A DNA stretch of 18,501 nucleotides from Clostridia bacterium (lineage in GTDB: Bacteria; Bacillota; Clostridia; UMGS1883), in NCBI GenBank assembly GCA_017441965.1, contig JAFSBF010000144.1:1-18501 (forward strand), written 5' to 3'. Within the stretch, counting starts at the first letter, position 1, and every line of letters starts with the position of its first letter. Below, piece after piece: positions 15,381 to 18,501 of the stretch. Under the pieces are notes generated by a model. It searched no databases and was not told the origin of the DNA. It was given only the letters and a program-made list of their open reading frames with translations. A program made the position numbers and the translations under genes.

Positions 15381-15391
15381 TAAAATTCCCT

Positions 15392-15434
15392 CCAAAAACA
15401 AAAATAGAAAGAGTTACTAAACTCTTTCTATTTT
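15392..15434 (-). terminator. Intrinsic terminator of apgM
   Basis: A perfect 15-bp stem, AAAATAGAAAGAGTT (15401-15415) with AACTCTTTCTATTTT (15420-15434), has a 4-nt loop. On the minus strand it runs into TTTTTGTTTTT, abutting the ytvI ribosome binding site. It would terminate apgM and insulate or attenuate ytvI. Confidence 0.9.
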
Positions 15435-15467
15435 ATTCTGAATTATAATAATTTAAACTTTCACGGA

Positions 15468-16670
15468 TTATTTATCAAGAAATTTTTTCATAATTGTATA
15501 TCCGACATCAACCTTTTCGCCGTATTTACGTGCAAATTCTTCTGTGAAACGATAATCGTTTGCACGATTATCACCTTTTTTATAGATTACACACGGAACG
15601 GGATCGCTGCTGTGAGTTTTGGTGGAAACGGGCGTGGGATGGTCAGGCATAACCATAAATGCATAATCCTCGCCTGCTTTTTCAAGACGGCTTCTTATAT
15701 AGCCGATAACCTTTTCATCAATAAGCTCAAGACTGCGTGTTTTTCCTATAGCATCGCCCTGATGACCGCATTCGTCAGGTGCCTCCAGATGGACATAAAC
15801 AAGGTCTGCATTATCCTTTAAAAGGGCATCTGCCGCAGCCTTTGCCTTACCGTCGAAATTGGTGTGGATATTTCCCGTTGCACCCTCGACATCGATGCTC
15901 TTCATTCCTGCTAAAATAGCAATTCCCTTTATAAGGTCAACGGCACTTACAACTGCGCCTTTTTTATTATAAAGCTCTTCAAACAAATCAAGTGCAGGAC
16001 GTGTGCCCTCACCCCATATCCACATTGATGTAGCGGGGTTTTTACCCTCTGCAATACGCTTTTGATTGATAGGATGGTTTTTAAGAATTTCCTCACTCTT
16101 TTTCATAAGGTTATAAATTCTTTCGTCAGAGGGAAGATAATCACTTATCTTTCTGTCCGATATATCGTGGGGCGGTGTCAGGGTGAACTTTGAAGGTGCA
16201 TCTGTCCACACGAAAAGGTGGCGGTAGCTTACCCCACCGTAAAAATGAATATCGCCGCCGCCGAGAGCTTTTTCAATATCTGCCATCAGTGCGCGGCTTT
16301 CTTCTGTAGAAATTTCGCCTGCAGAATAATCAAGCATTGTTTTTTCGCTATAATTCTCCTCATCTGAAAGAGTAACGAGGTTTGCACGGAACGTAGTCTG
16401 ATTATCCTCAATTTTTACGCCGATACTTGCCGCCTCAAGCGGGGAACGGCCTGTATAACAGTTTAAGGGGTTATAGCCCATAACAGAGAGGTTTGCAACA
16501 TCACTGCCCGGCTTCATACCGTCGGGAACTGTTTTTACAAGGTAGAGAGAGCCGTTTTTTGCAAAATCGTCCATATTGGGCGTACTGCTCTTTTCAAGGG
16601 GTGTAAGATTACCAAGCTCTGCAACAGGAATATCTGCACAGCCGTCTGTAAGAATAATTACATATTTCAT
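15468..16670 (-). CDS. apgM: Cofactor-independent phosphoglycerate mutase, ApgM type
   Basis: A member of the alkaline phosphatase superfamily that interconverts 3- and 2-phosphoglycerate; a close subgroup has been proposed to act as homoserine kinase. From ATG 16670 it is 400 residues. Seen motifs are ILTDGCAD (6-13) with the metal Asp8, GSDVANLSVMGYNP (55-68) with the likely nucleophile Ser62, YTGRSPLEAASIGV (72-85), HLEAPDECGHQGD (294-306) and MPDHPTPVSTKTHSSDPVP (341-359) with metal ligands D343, H344 and H353. The start is preferred over an in-frame codon 18 residues upstream because MKYVIILTDG is the family N-terminus and AAAGG lies at suitable distance. No threonine-pathway genes are nearby, so phosphoglycerate mutase is the simpler reading. 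The gene is monocistronic, with its own promoter and terminator. Confidence 0.92.
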   Translation of the reverse strand: MKYVIILTDGCADIPVAELGNLTPLEKSSTPNMDDFAKNGSLYLVKTVPDGMKPGSDVANLSVMGYNPLNCYTGRSPLEAASIGVKIEDNQTTFRANLVTLSDEENYSEKTMLDYSAGEISTEESRALMADIEKALGGGDIHFYGGVSYRHLFVWTDAPSKFTLTPPHDISDRKISDYLPSDERIYNLMKKSEEILKNHPINQKRIAEGKNPATSMWIWGEGTRPALDLFEELYNKKGAVVSAVDLIKGIAILAGMKSIDVEGATGNIHTNFDGKAKAAADALLKDNADLVYVHLEAPDECGHQGDAIGKTRSLELIDEKVIGYIRSRLEKAGEDYAFMVMPDHPTPVSTKTHSSDPVPCVIYKKGDNRANDYRFTEEFARKYGEKVDVGYTIMKKFLDK

Positions 16671-16695
16671 AAAATCAAGACCTTTCTTCTGTTTG

Positions 16696-16724
16696 ATTAT
16701 AACAAGGAATGCTTTTTTTTTCAA
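16696..16724 (-). promoter_or_regulatory. apgM promoter (sigma-A)
   Basis: On the minus strand, TTGAAA (16724-16719), a 17-bp spacer and a perfect TATAAT (16701-16696) form a strong housekeeping promoter 26 bp before the apgM ATG. It is divergent from ypeB. Confidence 0.82.
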
Positions 16725-16790
16725 GAATAAACAAGAAAAAATGAATAAATTTTCATAAAATGAAGAGCTTAAAAAGTAGAGGTGGTTTAA

Positions 16791-18116
16791 ATGCTTGAAA
16801 TATTAAAAAAACGCAGGCAGTACATTTTACTCTCTGCATTGCTTTGCCTTGTAACGGCGTTTTCTCTTGTGCAGTATAAGAGGGCAAGAGAGCTTAGCTA
16901 TGCCAGAGAGATAGAGTTTAACAGAGTTTTTACAGAGCTTACAGAATATGTGGATGACCTTGAAATTTCGCTTTTAAAAGGTCAGGTTATATCTACACCA
17001 CAGCAGATGGCAAAGCTTGCAGGGGATTTATACGGACAGTCAAGCGGTGCAAAGGCAAACTTGGCATTACTTCCTCTTGACGGACATCAGCTTGAAAAAA
17101 CATCGGAGTTTTTGTCACAGGTCGGAGAATACGCAAATTCAATTTCAGCAAAAATGCTCAGAGGCGAAAAAATGAGCGATAAAGAAATAAAAACAATGAG
17201 CGAATTGCGCAAATACGCAAATACACTTAAAAGCGGTCTTGACGAAATGCTTATGGGAGTAAATGAGGGAAGGATATCTCTTTCAAATTCTTCGTCAAAA
17301 ATAGGACGTCTTATGGGCGGAGGAAAGGTTGCTATGGCAAGTGAACTTGCCTCCCTTGAGGAAGAGTTTCACTCTTACCCCTCGCTGATATATGACGGCC
17401 CGTTTTCACAGCATCTTACACTTAAAGAAGCAGTGCTGACAAAGGGAAAGGCACAGATAAATGAGAAGCAGGCAATAAATTACGCAAAAAAATTTACAGA
17501 CAGACAGGAAGTTACTGTCTCTGAAATCGGCGGAAAATTACCTGCATACAGTATAAAAAGTAAGGACCGTGTTATAGAATACACGAAAAACGGCGGAATA
17601 CTTCTTCTTTTGATGCGTGACAGAAACATTGATGAAGAAACAATTTCCCTTGAAGATGCAAAGGTAAAGGCGGAGCTTTTCCTGCGTGATAACGGATTTA
17701 TGGATATGCGGGAGAGTTATTATGAAAAACGTGAGGGAAGTATCGTTATAAACTACGCCTATGAGCAGGACGGTTATGTTGTATTTCCTGATTTGGTAAA
17801 GGTCAAGGTTGCACTTGATAACGGTGAGGTAATAGGCTTTGAAAGCCGCGGATATATAATGAACCATACGGTGCGTCAAATCCCCGCTCCGAAAATAAGT
17901 GAGGAAAAAGCCCTTGAAAATGTAAGTGCAGGACTTAAAATAAAAGGTGTGACAACTGCAATAATCCCCCTTGAGGACGGCAGTGAGGCGTGCTGTTATC
18001 AGATAAAGGGTATTGTTTCAGGCAAGCATTTTTTGACGTATGTAAACACGCAGACGGGCTATACGGAGGATGTTCAGATATTACTTGAAACAGAGGGCGG
18101 GACGCTCGCAGTGTGA
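16791..18116 (+). CDS. ypeB: Spore germination protein YpeB
   Basis: YpeB is a spore protein that stabilises and localises the cortex-lytic enzyme SleB, needed for cortex breakdown at germination. The 441 residues fit the family. An N-terminal membrane anchor (about 11-27, after the basic KKRRQ) is followed by a helical domain (about 35-195), the conserved LIYDGPFSQHL (199-209), and three PepSY-like repeats at about 224-275, 286-354 and 369-431. ATG 16791 has AGAGGTGG upstream. In Bacillus and many relatives it is encoded directly after sleB; here neither neighbour is sleB. No clear forespore (sigma-F/G) promoter was found: CATAAAAT at 16754 lacks a correctly spaced -35. It is a clear indicator of a spore former. 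Confidence 0.92.
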   Translation: MLEILKKRRQYILLSALLCLVTAFSLVQYKRARELSYAREIEFNRVFTELTEYVDDLEISLLKGQVISTPQQMAKLAGDLYGQSSGAKANLALLPLDGHQLEKTSEFLSQVGEYANSISAKMLRGEKMSDKEIKTMSELRKYANTLKSGLDEMLMGVNEGRISLSNSSSKIGRLMGGGKVAMASELASLEEEFHSYPSLIYDGPFSQHLTLKEAVLTKGKAQINEKQAINYAKKFTDRQEVTVSEIGGKLPAYSIKSKDRVIEYTKNGGILLLLMRDRNIDEETISLEDAKVKAELFLRDNGFMDMRESYYEKREGSIVINYAYEQDGYVVFPDLVKVKVALDNGEVIGFESRGYIMNHTVRQIPAPKISEEKALENVSAGLKIKGVTTAIIPLEDGSEACCYQIKGIVSGKHFLTYVNTQTGYTEDVQILLETEGGTLAV

Positions 18117-18123
18117 AAAAAAT

Positions 18124-18315
18124 TTAATAAATCCCGTTTATCAAATTTACAACAAAAACAAGCAAATTGGATGGGGTATTATTCCTCTTCCTTTTCCATT
18201 TTGCAAGCTTTTTTAAATTCATGGTTGCAAATTTAAGCCTTACCCAGTTTGTTACCTGTGCAAGACCTGCATATGGAGTGTATCTCATGGCGTGCTTTTC
18301 TTTGTAGTTTCTAAA
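18124..18315 (-). pseudogene. Transposase C-terminal remnant (IS1182-like DDE family)
   Basis: The minus strand has a 63-codon open stretch that starts just after an in-frame TAA (18318-18316) and ends at TAA 18126-18124. It reads YKEKHAMRYTPYAGL, then QVTNWVRLKFATMNLKKLA and WKRKRN. The pattern K-E-x-H-x-M-R-Y-T...GL-x-x-V...F-A-x-M-N-L-K-K-L-A is the C-terminal signature of IS1182-like transposases. The catalytic core is absent, so this is a decayed fragment. No terminal inverted repeats or target duplication were identified. Transposase origin is fairly safe; the exact IS family is from memory of the motif. Confidence 0.65.
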
Positions 18316-18501
18316 TTAACCTCCCTTATGCCTAACCGAAACGAAATAATCCGAACCTGCCCAAAATGGCTGAAAATCGGCTTTTTCTTCGTTGTCGGTC
18401 TTGAAATACGAAACAGTATTCCTTCGCCCTGCCGCCTTGAAAAATCTCAATTTTGAGACATTTTGGGTTTGTGGAATTTTTTGCACGCTGTTTTTCGTCA
18501 G
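18316..18501 (-). other. Open frame of unknown nature upstream of the transposase remnant
   Basis: The minus strand is open for 61 codons from the window edge to TAA 18316, in the same frame as the transposase remnant. It includes SYFKTDNEEKADFQPFWAGS and ends VSVRHKGG. I do not recognise a domain, and it does not look like a transposase catalytic core. A small hairpin, TCTCAA/TTGAGA, lies at 18445-18458 on the plus strand. It may be IS-associated or repeat DNA rather than a gene; the window ends before its start can be seen. Confidence 0.3.

Noticed and set aside
16725..16761. Sporulation (sigma-F/G/E) promoter for ypeB
   Set aside because: GAATA and CATAAAAT elements occur but at wrong spacing (24 bp or 6 bp), so not supported.
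1..18501. CRISPR arrays, tRNA and rRNA genes
   Set aside because: No regularly spaced long repeats, no cloverleaf with TTCRA-type arm, and no rRNA-like conserved stretches were seen.

Overview
This 18.5 kb window is the chromosomal replication-origin neighbourhood of a low-GC, Gram-positive, spore-forming Clostridia-like bacterium. The reasons are the origin-proximal gene order (dnaA on one side; rpmH-rnpA-yidD-yidC-jag-mnmE-mnmG-rsmG-noc-parA-parB on the other), A/T-rich codon use, AGGAGG-type ribosome binding sites, and the sporulation/germination genes ytvI and ypeB. Genus cannot be decided from sequence alone.

Layout. (1) 16-1320, minus: dnaA, cut off from any dnaN by the window edge. 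(2) 1321-1637: the dnaA-rpmH intergenic region, the probable oriC, with divergent promoters, one near-canonical DnaA box and four direct copies of a variant box. (3) 1638-7964, plus: ribosomal protein L34, RNase P protein, YidD and YidC (membrane protein insertion), the RNA-binding protein Jag/KhpB, and the tRNA/rRNA modification enzymes MnmE, MnmG and RsmG. A branched hairpin with a T tail splits this run between jag and mnmE. (4) 8045-10637, plus: a Noc-like ParB paralogue followed by parA-parB, with a perfect parS over the parA promoter. (5) 10621-11996: serS with its own promoter and terminator. (6) 12120-16724, minus, head-on to the inferred fork: a DUF4130 protein and its radical SAM partner (a two-gene DNA-metabolism cassette of unknown chemistry), the YtvI-like membrane protein, and an ApgM-type phosphoglycerate mutase. 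A second perfect parS lies inside the DUF4130 gene. (7) 16791-18116, plus: ypeB. (8) 18117-18501: a decayed transposase C-terminus and further non-genic sequence.

How it works together. DnaA and the variant boxes would fire the origin; ParA, ParB and the two parS sites segregate it; the Noc-like protein may link the nucleoid to division. The housekeeping genes are co-oriented with replication. The least understood part is the radical SAM/DUF4130 pair, which has a dedicated extended -10 promoter covered by a perfect 9-3-9 palindrome and is the best candidate here for an undescribed system. The other main oddities are the altered DnaA box-reading motif together with the variant boxes, and a Noc-like protein lacking the usual membrane-targeting N-terminus.
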